Shown here in pieces: positions 1 to 6,463 of a DNA stretch of 10,090 nt; within the stretch, counting starts at the first letter, position 1, and each line of letters begins with the position of its first letter. A model generated the notes under the pieces. That model saw only the letters and a list, made by a program, of their open reading frames with translations, was not told the origin of the DNA and did no database searches. Source of the DNA: Gammaproteobacteria bacterium. GTDB lineage: Bacteria > Pseudomonadota > Gammaproteobacteria > Pseudomonadales > Halieaceae. The stretch spans positions 1-10,090 of the forward strand of contig JAAEZV010000043.1 in the NCBI GenBank assembly GCA_018222695.1. Reading direction: 5' to 3'. The position numbers and the translations under genes are program-made.

Positions 1-1671
1 TACCAGTTGGCGTGTCAGGCGGGGGCAAAACTCGACTACCACGACGAACGCGCAGTCTTTACCTTGAGCGGGCTTCCCGAAGGGCTCTTTTTGGCGGGTA
101 GCGTGAACAGCATGCACTCGCTGGATGCAGTATTAGCCGATGGCCGCAACGCGGCGCGGGCCGCCCTGCGTTGCGTTGATATGAGCACTGAAGACGATGA
201 GCCTGTCATCTGTGGCGCGCGAGTGAATCACCCATGGCCCATCTTTCCTCACCCAAAGGGCCGGGAATTCGTTGATTTCGACGAGGACCTGCAGATCAAA
301 GACATCGTGAACGCGACCCGGTTGGGTTACCGCGATGTGCAGCTGGTGAAACGCTACTCGACAGTCGGCATGGGTCCCTCCCAAGGCCGGCATTCAGCCT
401 TGCCCACTGCACGTTTGGTGGCACAGGCCACCGCGCGCACGGTCAGCGAGACGGGTGTCACCACGGCGCGACCACCGGTGAAACCCGAGGCGCTGGGACA
501 CATAGCCGGCCGACGGTTTCATCCACACCGGCGAACGGCGATCGCTGACCGGCATGATGCAGCCGGCGCGCAGTGGATGCCTGCAGGGCTCTGGGGGCGA
601 CCCGCATTCTATGGTCAGCCAGATGACAAGCTGCGCTGTGTGGCTGAGGAGGTTATGGCGGTGAGGACGGGCGTTGGCGTGATCGACGTCAGCACCCTGG
701 GTGGTATCGAGCTCCGCGGCCCCGACGCTGCCGAGTTCATGAACCGCTTCTATACCTACGGGTTCCTGAAGCAGCCCGTGGGACGCACCCGCTATGCCGT
801 ATTGGTCAGTGAGCAAGGTGTGGTCATCGACGATGGCGTCGCCGCGCGTCTTGCGGAGGATCATTTTTACGTCACCGCGACGACCGGCGGCGTCGACCGA
901 GTGTATCGGGAGATGCTGCGCTGGAACGCGCAGTGGCGACTTTCCGTTGATATCGCCAATGTCACGGCGGCCTTCTCGGCCATCAACATCGCAGGGCCTG
1001 ATTCCCGCGCGGTGCTCGAGGCGTTGGACTGTTCGATTGATGTGAGTGCCGACGCTTTCCCTTATCTCGGTTGCAGAGAAGGCGATGTGGCTGGCGTACC
1101 TGCGCGTCTGATGCGAGTTGGGTTTGTAGGGGAGCTGGGCTACGAGCTGCACGTGCCCAGCCTGTTTGCTGCTGCGTTGTGGGACGCCGTTGTAGAGGCG
1201 GGCGCGCGATGGCACATCAAACCCTTTGGTGTCGAGGCGCAGCGCCTCCTCCGTTTAGAAAAGGGCCACATTATTGTCGGGCAGGACACGGACGGCATGA
1301 CACACCCGGGTGAAGTGGGGCTGGACTGGGCGATGAATCGCACCAAGCCGGATTTTGTGGGGCGCCGCTCGGTCGATATTCTCGCGGCTTCCGGGCCCAT
1401 CCGACAGTTGGTCGGGTTCGCGCTGGATCTCACAGCGCCCAAGCCATTGGAAGGGCATCTGGTGATTAAAGGCGGCGACATTGTGGGTAACGTGACGTCC
1501 TGTGAGATATCGCCCACGCTCAATCAGATTATCGGGCTGGCGTATGCGCACCCCGACAATGCCAATCCGGGTGATCATATTTCGATCCGCACGGAGGGTG
1601 GCGTGATGGTGCAGGCTAGAGTCGAGGCACTGCCGTTTTATGACCGCGATAATGAGAGGCAATTACTGTGA
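1..1671 (+). CDS. soxA: Sarcosine oxidase alpha subunit-like protein, 5'-truncated by window edge
   Basis: This is the alpha subunit of a heterotetrameric sarcosine oxidase-type enzyme. In that family it acts in the cytoplasm, oxidising sarcosine or a related N-methyl amine and passing the one-carbon unit to tetrahydrofolate. The reading frame is open from base 1 (Y-Q-L-A-C-Q), so the N-terminal part of the dinucleotide-binding domain is missing. Visible residues 20-60 are the end of that domain (L-P-E-G-L-F-L-A-G). Residues about 90-150 form the small SoxA linker domain, including V-K-R-Y-S-T-V-G-M-G and ending T-T-A-R-P-P. From about residue 190 to the end is a GcvT-like folate-binding domain (G-V-I-D-V-S-T-L-G, then G-E-L-G-Y-E-L and G-Q-D-T-D-G). 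The linker lacks the cysteines that bind iron-sulfur clusters in related BFD-type domains, which is normal for sarcosine oxidase alpha. The stop overlaps the soxG start. The true substrate could be another N-methylated amine. Confidence 0.9.
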   Translation, partial: YQLACQAGAKLDYHDERAVFTLSGLPEGLFLAGSVNSMHSLDAVLADGRNAARAALRCVDMSTEDDEPVICGARVNHPWPIFPHPKGREFVDFDEDLQIKDIVNATRLGYRDVQLVKRYSTVGMGPSQGRHSALPTARLVAQATARTVSETGVTTARPPVKPEALGHIAGRRFHPHRRTAIADRHDAAGAQWMPAGLWGRPAFYGQPDDKLRCVAEEVMAVRTGVGVIDVSTLGGIELRGPDAAEFMNRFYTYGFLKQPVGRTRYAVLVSEQGVVIDDGVAARLAEDHFYVTATTGGVDRVYREMLRWNAQWRLSVDIANVTAAFSAINIAGPDSRAVLEALDCSIDVSADAFPYLGCREGDVAGVPARLMRVGFVGELGYELHVPSLFAAALWDAVVEAGARWHIKPFGVEAQRLLRLEKGHIIVGQDTDGMTHPGEVGLDWAMNRTKPDFVGRRSVDILAASGPIRQLVGFALDLTAPKPLEGHLVIKGGDIVGNVTSCEISPTLNQIIGLAYAHPDNANPGDHISIRTEGGVMVQARVEALPFYDRDNERQLL

Positions 1672-2225
1672 TCTCACTGCGTAGCCCCATCTCGACCCAG
1701 AGTTCCGCTTCGGATTCTACTGCGCTGGTGCTTAGCGACCTGTCATTGTGCCGGCGATCGGGTGTGCGGGGCCAAGGTGCGGGCGACTGGCTGGAAGCGC
1801 AAGGTTACGCGCTGCCGGCGATGCCCAATCAGATTGTCTCGTCGCAACAGGGTGATCTGATTATGTCGCTCAGTCATCGAGAGTTCTGGTTGCTACAGCC
1901 CGAGAGTGGTGCAGATAACATGGCAGCGTCGTCAGTAGCGGTCTCGCCAGGCTTGTGGCCGCTTTACTGTCAGCATAGCCATGCCTGGCTATTACTTGCT
2001 GGCGATGCCCGTGCTGAAATGATGGCCAAATTGTGTGGTGTTGATCTTTCCGAGCCAGCATTTTCGGTTGGCAGTGTTGCGCAAACGCAGGTGGCGAGGG
2101 TGTCGACGGTCATTGCACACCACCGTCGTGGCACAGAGGCCGTGTTCTCTTTATTTGTGGACCAATCTCTCGCCGTTTATCTGTGGGAGGTGCTTGACGA
2201 TGCCCGGGCGGAATTTGCCGTCTGA
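1668..2225 (+). CDS. soxG: Sarcosine oxidase gamma subunit-like protein
   Basis: This 185-residue protein resembles the gamma subunit of heterotetrameric sarcosine oxidase, a small non-catalytic subunit with a GcvT-like fold that packs against alpha and beta. Family-like stretches are L-S-L-C-R-R-S-G-V-R-G near residues 25-35, then W-L-E-A-Q-G-Y and P-A-M-P-N-Q. Later come H-A-W-L-L-L-A-G, K-L-C-G-V-D-L, and V-A-Q-T-Q-V-A-R near residues 140-146, and the terminal Y-L-W-E-V-L-D-D-A. The start is GTG at 1668, sharing the bases GTGA with the stop of soxA, which implies translational coupling. AGAGG at 1655-1659 sits 8 bases upstream as ribosome binding site. Its position directly after soxA matches the usual B-D-A-G subunit order, so beta and delta genes are expected to the left of the window. 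Sequence conservation in gamma subunits is low, so family assignment rests on these motifs plus the context. Confidence 0.85.
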   Translation: MISLRSPISTQSSASDSTALVLSDLSLCRRSGVRGQGAGDWLEAQGYALPAMPNQIVSSQQGDLIMSLSHREFWLLQPESGADNMAASSVAVSPGLWPLYCQHSHAWLLLAGDARAEMMAKLCGVDLSEPAFSVGSVAQTQVARVSTVIAHHRRGTEAVFSLFVDQSLAVYLWEVLDDARAEFAV

Positions 2226-2234
2226 TCGACGGCA
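2216..2234. terminator. Perfect stem-loop spanning the soxG stop codon; possible terminator or stabiliser
   Basis: TGCCGTC (2216-2222) and GACGGCA (2228-2234) are exact inverted complements around a 5-base loop, TGATC, which contains the soxG stop codon TGA. The stem is 7 bp with five G-C or C-G pairs. It lies at the tail-to-tail junction of soxG and the TetR gene, only 12 bases from the TetR stop, where a bidirectional terminator would be useful. Neither side has a T-run after the stem, so it is not a classical intrinsic terminator. It could be a weak terminator, a 3'-end stabiliser, or chance. Confidence 0.4.
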
Positions 2235-2245
2235 CGAAACGGGCC

Positions 2246-2866
2246 TCACCTAGGTGGGTCTTCGAAATTCTCTGCCGCCCAGTCAGTCATTATTTCTGTC
2301 ATAAAGCTGATGAGCTCTTGCGTGTCTGAGTCGCTAATTTGCTGATTCAGTCTGCCGAAGGCAAGACCTTCCAGAAGGTACTGAATCGCATCGGCCACCA
2401 GATCCATTTTCTTCTGATTATGTCCCCAGACAGGAATTTCGCGGCTGTAGTCAGCGCGCCAGGTCTCGAGAAACTTCTGATAGGCAGGGCGCAGCACGGC
2501 GGATAGCTCGGGGTGGGTTCTCGCCGCGATCACTAGCTCTTGATAGGCGAGGAAATGATCTTTGTTGAGGTGTTCCCAGTACACTTTAATGCCGTAGGCC
2601 AATGGGTCGTCGGCGGCGGGCATATTCGCCATATCCCGCTGTCGGTCAGCAAGTCGTTTATCGTGCAGGTATTCGATAGCAGCTTTAATGGCATCTATTT
2701 TTGTTTCGAAGTGATACTGCATCGCGCCGGTTGATAATTGTGCAAGCTTGGCGACCTTCGCTACCGATGTGCTCTCATAACCGTGCGTGATAATGCATTC
2801 CAGCGTGGCAATGATAATGCGATCGCGTGTCAGGGCGCTTTTTTTTTGTTGGTAAAGCGTATCCAC
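2246..2866 (-). CDS. TetR-family transcriptional regulator
   Basis: This 206-residue protein has the TetR layout: an N-terminal three-helix DNA-binding domain and an all-helical ligand-binding and dimerisation domain. Residues 13-65 carry the signature. Helix 1 is T-R-D-R-I-I-I-A-T-L-E-C-I, followed by H-G-Y-E-S-T-S-V. The turn and recognition helix run A-K-V-A-K-L-A-Q-L-S-T-G-A-M-Q-Y-H-F, and F-E-T-K-I-D-A-I follows. The start is GTG at 2866, with GAGAGG (2873-2878) six bases upstream. It lies 84 bases downstream of the SDR gene on the same strand, so it may be cotranscribed with it or have its own promoter. The ligand is unknown. Local autoregulation and control of the divergent receptor operon are the natural inference, because a dyad sits between the two divergent promoters. 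A run of nine A residues covers codons 7 to 10. Confidence 0.93.
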   Translation of the reverse strand: MDTLYQQKKSALTRDRIIIATLECIITHGYESTSVAKVAKLAQLSTGAMQYHFETKIDAIKAAIEYLHDKRLADRQRDMANMPAADDPLAYGIKVYWEHLNKDHFLAYQELVIAARTHPELSAVLRPAYQKFLETWRADYSREIPVWGHNQKKMDLVADAIQYLLEGLAFGRLNQQISDSDTQELISFMTEIMTDWAAENFEDPPR

Positions 2867-2950
2867 TTAAAGCCTCTCTGTTTACAGCGTCTTGAGTGCG
2901 CCTGACACCGAGTGTTTCCGCTGTTTACTCGCTGATTTACGGGTGTATCT
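2867..2950. repeat. TetR/SDR intergenic gap with a short direct repeat
   Basis: This 84-base gap holds the TetR ribosome binding site (GAGAGG on the - strand, 2873-2878) and two exact copies of CTGTTTAC at 2878-2885 and 2921-2928. The copies are 43 bases apart, roughly four helical turns. A looser third relative, CTGATTTAC, lies at 2932-2940. These could be regulator half-sites for a separate promoter of the TetR gene, but 8-base repeats in a short region can be chance. I see no convincing promoter or terminator here. Confidence 0.25.
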
Positions 2951-3724
2951 CTAGAGTCCTCCCGCAATAGTAATCGTCTTGCCGGTCATCCAGCTAGAGG
3001 CATCCGACGCTAGATAAACCACAGCGGGTGCTATATCTGTCGGATCACCCAGCCGGCCAAGGGGAATGCCTAATGTAACGGCTAATTCGGGGAGGTCTTT
3101 TTCTTCTACTTCAAAGAATTTAACGAATACTTCAGTAGGGACGGGTCCCGGCGCGATCGCGTTGACGCGAATACCAAACTCTGCGAGTTCTGCAGCAAGG
3201 GTCTGCGTGAAATTCTCTACCGCGGTCTTCGCAAGCGTATAGGGTCCATTGGACGGGGCGGCAGTATGAGAGAGGATGCTAGAGATATTGATAATTGTGC
3301 CCGAGCCCCGCTCTTTCATTACCTTTGACGCGGCTTGGGCCCCTGACCACACCGCTTTTAGGTTGAGATCGAGCTGAACATCCCACTGCTCCTCGGGTAG
3401 CTCCATAAACGTGCGCGGGATACCGTCTCCGCCGCCCGCATTATTAACCCAGCAGTCGAGCCGTCCCATTGTTTGCTCTATCTCTGCAACGACTTCCTGA
3501 ACTCGAGCATAGTTTGAGATATCCGCGGTAATGGCCAGTGCGTTTCGGCCCATTTCCCTGATATTCGCTGCGACCCTTGCTATTTGTTCCGTCGTGCGGG
3601 ATACAACGACAACATCTGCGCCAGCCTCCGCCAGACCGTAGGCAATGCCTTCCCCGATCCCCTTCCCGCCGCCAGTAACAACAGCGACTTGATCTTCAAG
3701 TTTGAACCGATCCAGTATTGACAT
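2951..3724 (-). CDS. Short-chain dehydrogenase/reductase (classical SDR, hydroxysteroid-dehydrogenase-like)
   Basis: This cytoplasmic oxidoreductase of 257 residues, the standard length for classical SDRs, would interconvert an alcohol and a ketone with a nicotinamide cofactor. The cofactor motif T-G-G-G-K-G-I-G is at 17-24 and N-N-A-G-G-G at 94-99. The catalytic tetrad is complete: Asn121, Ser149, Tyr162 and Lys166 (Y-T-L-A-K). The end of strand 2 reads V-V-V-S-R, with Arg43 where NAD-specific enzymes usually carry Asp. Together with Lys21 this suggests NADP(H). The N-N-A-G-G-G stretch and the C-terminal A-S-S-W-M-T-G-K-T-I-T-I-A-G-G resemble bacterial 7-alpha-hydroxysteroid dehydrogenase, but 3-oxoacyl-ACP-reductase-like and sugar SDRs share much of this, so the substrate is open. 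AAGGAG (3731-3736) lies six bases before the ATG. The gene is divergent from the receptor-Rieske operon and probably acts in the same pathway. Confidence 0.93.
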   Translation of the reverse strand: MSILDRFKLEDQVAVVTGGGKGIGEGIAYGLAEAGADVVVVSRTTEQIARVAANIREMGRNALAITADISNYARVQEVVAEIEQTMGRLDCWVNNAGGGDGIPRTFMELPEEQWDVQLDLNLKAVWSGAQAASKVMKERGSGTIINISSILSHTAAPSNGPYTLAKTAVENFTQTLAAELAEFGIRVNAIAPGPVPTEVFVKFFEVEEKDLPELAVTLGIPLGRLGDPTDIAPAVVYLASDASSWMTGKTITIAGGL

Positions 3725-3759
3725 TGGATACTCCTTTTTTTGCGTTGCGTTTTGCTGTC

Positions 3760-3772
3760 GGGAAGGCTTCCC
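3760..3772. repeat. Short dyad in the predicted SDR leader
   Basis: GGGAAGGCTTCCC is a dyad of two 6-base arms around a single central G. Read as RNA it can form a 5-bp stem with a 3-base loop. It begins about 10 bases downstream of the SDR-side TATAAT box, which would put it at the very 5' end of the SDR transcript. On the + strand it is followed by five T, so it looks like a miniature terminator against transcription entering from the SDR side. A regulator site or mRNA 5' stem-loop are alternatives. Confidence 0.35.
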
Positions 3773-3781
3773 TTTTTAAAC

Positions 3782-3787
3782 ATTATA
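3782..3787 (-). promoter_or_regulatory. Predicted -10 box of the SDR (leftward) promoter
   Basis: On the - strand these bases read TATAAT, a perfect sigma-70 -10 hexamer. The best-spaced -35 (3805-3810, TTACGG) is weak, matching only the leading TT of TTGACA. Transcription would start near 3775, giving a leader of about 50 bases before the SDR ATG. The weak -35 overlaps the dyad at 3798-3811, so a protein bound there would block this promoter, or an activator there would assist it. Inferred from sequence only. Confidence 0.5.
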
Positions 3788-3797
3788 TGCATAATTA

Positions 3798-3811
3798 ATT
3801 ACAGCCGTAAT
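3798..3811. promoter_or_regulatory. Candidate operator dyad between the divergent promoters
   Basis: ATTAC-AGCC-GTAAT is a 14-base sequence with perfect 5-base arms. It lies inside the predicted spacer between the -35 and -10 regions of the receptor operon promoter and overlaps the -35 region of the oppositely directed SDR promoter. That is where a TetR-type repressor commonly binds to shut both promoters at once, and a TetR gene is two genes away. The arms are short in AT-rich DNA, so chance is a real alternative. Nearby TATGCATA (3786-3793) and AACATTA/TAATGTT (3779-3785, 3808-3814) are other, less well placed symmetries. Confidence 0.45.
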
Positions 3812-3819
3812 GTTATAAT
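3811..3819 (+). promoter_or_regulatory. Predicted extended -10 promoter of the receptor-Rieske operon
   Basis: TGTTATAAT is a perfect extended -10 element (TG, one base, then TATAAT at 3814-3819). The -35 position 17 bases upstream (3791-3796, ATAATT) is poor, which is acceptable for an extended -10 promoter and is also typical of promoters that need an activator. Transcription would begin near 3826, giving a leader of about 46 bases to the receptor ATG at 3872. The surrounding 3773-3840 stretch is distinctly AT-rich compared with its neighbours. Confidence 0.55.
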
Positions 3820-3859
3820 CAATAAATAAAAATGTCGCGCAATGCGTCGACCTATTTTC

Positions 3860-3865
3860 AGGAGG
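3860..3865 (+). promoter_or_regulatory. Ribosome binding site that fixes the receptor start
   Basis: AGGAGG is a full consensus Shine-Dalgarno sequence six bases before the ATG at 3872. The in-frame ATG at 3842 has no such sequence ahead of it, and using it would add ten residues rich in Arg and Pro in front of a normal signal peptide. The start at 3872 is therefore strongly favoured. Confidence 0.85.
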
Positions 3866-3871
3866 CCTCAA

Positions 3872-6439
3872 ATGTACAGAATTACTCTCGCTTCAGCCTG
3901 TGCGATTCTCGCAGTAAGCACCCAGGTGCCCATAGCGATTGGTCAGAGTGATACAGACACCGGCGTTTTTACAGGTGTAGAGGAAGTCATCGTGACCGCC
4001 CAAAAACGGGAGCAAAATGCAAACGATGTAGGTATGACCATCGATACCGCATCAGGTGACGCGATTAATGCAGCCGGGATCACCGATACCTTCGACTTGG
4101 GAAAACTGATCAGCGGTTTCACCGCGAACATGAATTACTACGGATCGGTCACCTACACGATGCGGGGGATCGGCTTTCAGGACACCGCGCTGGCGTCGCC
4201 ACAAACGATCAGCGTGTCAATTGATGAGATGCCGATTCCTTTTTCGGCAATGACCGGCGGTGCGATCTTGGATTTAGAGCGCGTTGAGGTACTGAAAGGG
4301 CCGCAAGGCACACTTTTTGGGATGAATACGACGGGCGGTGCGATCAACTACATTGCCAACAAACCCACCTCCGAATTTGAGGGCGAACTTAAGGTAGGAG
4401 TGGCGCGGTTCAACGAGTTTGACGTCGGTGGCTTTCTCAGCGGTCCTATCACCGACACGTTGAGCTATCGCATCGCGGCTAGATCGATTACTTCAGACGG
4501 GCATTACTACTCTTACACTAACAATCAGGGCGCCGGTGCCAACCCCATGTGGGCCTCGCGGGGCTACGACTGGTCTTTTGATAATGAAAAGGGCGAAAAA
4601 GATCTGTTTAACTCGCGGTTGTCTCTACTGTTTGAGCCCAGCGATGCGTTCTCTGCGCTACTGCGAGTCGATTATTGGACGGATAAAAGCGACTCTCCGA
4701 TGCCGCAATTTCAGGATGGGTGGCGTCGATCCATGAATGGCGAGTTGCCGCCGTTAATTGAGAACTATCCCACTGCGCCAGACGACAATCGTGCCTCTGA
4801 CTGGGGTCCCTGTGTGAACTCCGCGCGGACGGGGAACGAGAACAACGTCACGGGCAATACTGACGTATTTGGCGCGCCAGAGAATCTGGGCAACCAAAAC
4901 TGGACCCGTTGCCAGGAGAATGCGAGAGACAATGAGTACACCGCAATCAGCTTGCGGATGGACTGGGATATCGGCGATATGACACTCACCTCGTTGACAA
5001 GCTTTAACGAGTTTGAGCGTGAGGAGGGTCTCGAGGCAGACGGCACCGTCTATCAAAATTACGAAGTGCACCTGCTCGGCGACATCGAAACCCAGTTTCA
5101 GGAGCTTCGCTTAGCAGGTCAGTTCGGCGACACAGGGACTTGGGTCGTGGGCGCGAATTATGAGCACACTGAATCGGAGGACGACTTCCTCGCAACATTC
5201 GGCTATTCAACGGTCGTGCCATTTACTTTTTTCACGGTCATCCCGTTTGGCCCGACGGTAACCTACAACGATCAGGAGACCGATACGATATCGGTCTTCG
5301 GCAGCATCGAATATGGATTGAGTGAGGATTGGTTGTTGACCTTGGGTGCGCGCTATACCGATCAGGAGCGTGAAGCCACGATGTGTAATGAGGACAGCGG
5401 CGATGGCGTCAACGCTTCGTTTGGAAATCAGGTGATACAGTTCACTCAGTTAGTGTCAACCGGTGCGTTTCAGGATGGCGGTAATGCGGTGGCCGGAGGG
5501 TGTTGGGTGACCTCGCAGGAGGCGCCGTTGTTTCATACTCAGAAAGATGGATTCACTTATCAGCTGAACGAGGACAATGTTGCTTGGAAGGCGGGACTTT
5601 CCTATAGCGGCATCGAAGATTCCCTGTTTTGGTTGAATGTGACCAAGGGCTTCAAGTCTGGCTCTTTCCCTACCATTGGTGCCACCACGACAGCACAGTA
5701 CAAGCCGGTAACTCAGGAAGAGGTGCTGTCGTATGAGTTGGGCAGTAAGCTGGGGTTGCTGGATGGACGGATGCAAATCAATGCGGCCGCCTTTTTTTAT
5801 GACTACACAGATAAGCAGGTGGTTGGTTCGACGCCCGACCCGATCCTAGGGCCACTGCCGACACTGGTAAACGTACCCGAGTCAGAAGTGAAAGGTATTG
5901 ATATTTCAATGGAGTGGTATCCCATTGACGGCCTCAGGATTGCGCCTTCATTTACTTATGTCGATTCTGAGGTGACGGGGGAATATCGCAACTGGGATTC
6001 CTTTGCTCGGGCGCCGATGAATAGTGATTCCAAGAATTTTTCTGGGCAACCGTTTCCGGCAGTGCCAGAGACCTTCTTCAAAATGGATGTGGAGTATCGG
6101 TGGCAGCTGTCGGGTGGAGCGCAAATGTATGTGGGTGGCAACGTCGATTATCAGGATGAGACCAACGCAGGCTTTGTCGATACCTGTCAAGAGGCAGGCG
6201 TCTCGTGTACCAAGACGTCGGTCGATATTCGGGATGACCTCAGTGATCTTGCAATTAAACAGCGCACCTTGGTTGATCTGAGAGCCGGTATCGACCTCGA
6301 TTCCTGGTCGCTTCAGGCCTACGTCCGGAACGTGACCGATGAGTACTATTGGACTTGGTCGGCGAGTACCAATGACACCGTGATGCGCTGGACCGGCATG
6401 CCACGTATGTACGGCGCATCCATTAGTTATCGGTTCTAA
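3872..6439 (+). CDS. TonB-dependent outer-membrane receptor
   Basis: This is an outer-membrane beta-barrel transporter of 855 residues that would import a ligand using energy from TonB-ExbB-ExbD. Residues 1-24 are a signal peptide (hydrophobic core L-A-S-A-C-A-I-L-A-V, cleavage probably after A-I-G). A TonB box, E-E-V-I-V-T-A, follows at 37-43. The plug domain runs to roughly residue 170 and includes M-R-G-I-G-F and the conserved R-V-E-V-L-K-G-P-Q-G-T-L-F-G-M-N-T-T-G-G stretch. The barrel ends in S-Y-R-F with the terminal Phe needed for outer-membrane assembly. Three cysteine pairs (314/347, 505/544, 772/779) fall in probable surface loops and could form disulfides. Being first in an operon with an oxygenase, and lacking obvious siderophore-operon neighbours, it more likely takes up the organic substrate of the pathway than iron, though iron or haem supply for the Rieske enzyme cannot be excluded. 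Confidence 0.95.
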   Translation: MYRITLASACAILAVSTQVPIAIGQSDTDTGVFTGVEEVIVTAQKREQNANDVGMTIDTASGDAINAAGITDTFDLGKLISGFTANMNYYGSVTYTMRGIGFQDTALASPQTISVSIDEMPIPFSAMTGGAILDLERVEVLKGPQGTLFGMNTTGGAINYIANKPTSEFEGELKVGVARFNEFDVGGFLSGPITDTLSYRIAARSITSDGHYYSYTNNQGAGANPMWASRGYDWSFDNEKGEKDLFNSRLSLLFEPSDAFSALLRVDYWTDKSDSPMPQFQDGWRRSMNGELPPLIENYPTAPDDNRASDWGPCVNSARTGNENNVTGNTDVFGAPENLGNQNWTRCQENARDNEYTAISLRMDWDIGDMTLTSLTSFNEFEREEGLEADGTVYQNYEVHLLGDIETQFQELRLAGQFGDTGTWVVGANYEHTESEDDFLATFGYSTVVPFTFFTVIPFGPTVTYNDQETDTISVFGSIEYGLSEDWLLTLGARYTDQEREATMCNEDSGDGVNASFGNQVIQFTQLVSTGAFQDGGNAVAGGCWVTSQEAPLFHTQKDGFTYQLNEDNVAWKAGLSYSGIEDSLFWLNVTKGFKSGSFPTIGATTTAQYKPVTQEEVLSYELGSKLGLLDGRMQINAAAFFYDYTDKQVVGSTPDPILGPLPTLVNVPESEVKGIDISMEWYPIDGLRIAPSFTYVDSEVTGEYRNWDSFARAPMNSDSKNFSGQPFPAVPETFFKMDVEYRWQLSGGAQMYVGGNVDYQDETNAGFVDTCQEAGVSCTKTSVDIRDDLSDLAIKQRTLVDLRAGIDLDSWSLQAYVRNVTDEYYWTWSASTNDTVMRWTGMPRMYGASISYRF

Positions 6440-6463
6440 AGCGCTGGTTTGAAGGCGTTAGCG

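Noticed and set aside
240..430. Iron-sulfur (BFD-type) domain in the sox alpha subunit
   Set aside because: The expected cysteines are absent: the loop reads G-M-G-P-S-Q-G-R-H-S. This matches true sarcosine oxidase alpha subunits, so it is not a defect.
394..1215. Long antisense open frame (273 residues) opposite soxA
   Set aside because: It lies wholly inside a well-supported soxA frame, is rich in Arg, His and Cys in a way typical of shadow frames of GC-rich genes, and shows no recognisable domain or ribosome binding site.
2247..2256. Palindrome CACCTAGGTG at the end of the TetR gene
   Set aside because: It has no loop-forming spacer, lies across the TetR stop region, and is a 10-base palindrome that can occur by chance; the stem-loop at 2216-2234 is better placed.
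3786..3793. TATGCATA as the regulator operator
   Set aside because: It is only eight bases in very AT-rich DNA and partly coincides with the leftward -10 box; the ATTAC/GTAAT dyad is better positioned for both promoters.
6449..6463. TTG at 6449 as start of the SnoaL-like gene
   Set aside because: No ribosome binding site is found upstream of it, while GAAGG is correctly spaced for the GTG at 6464.
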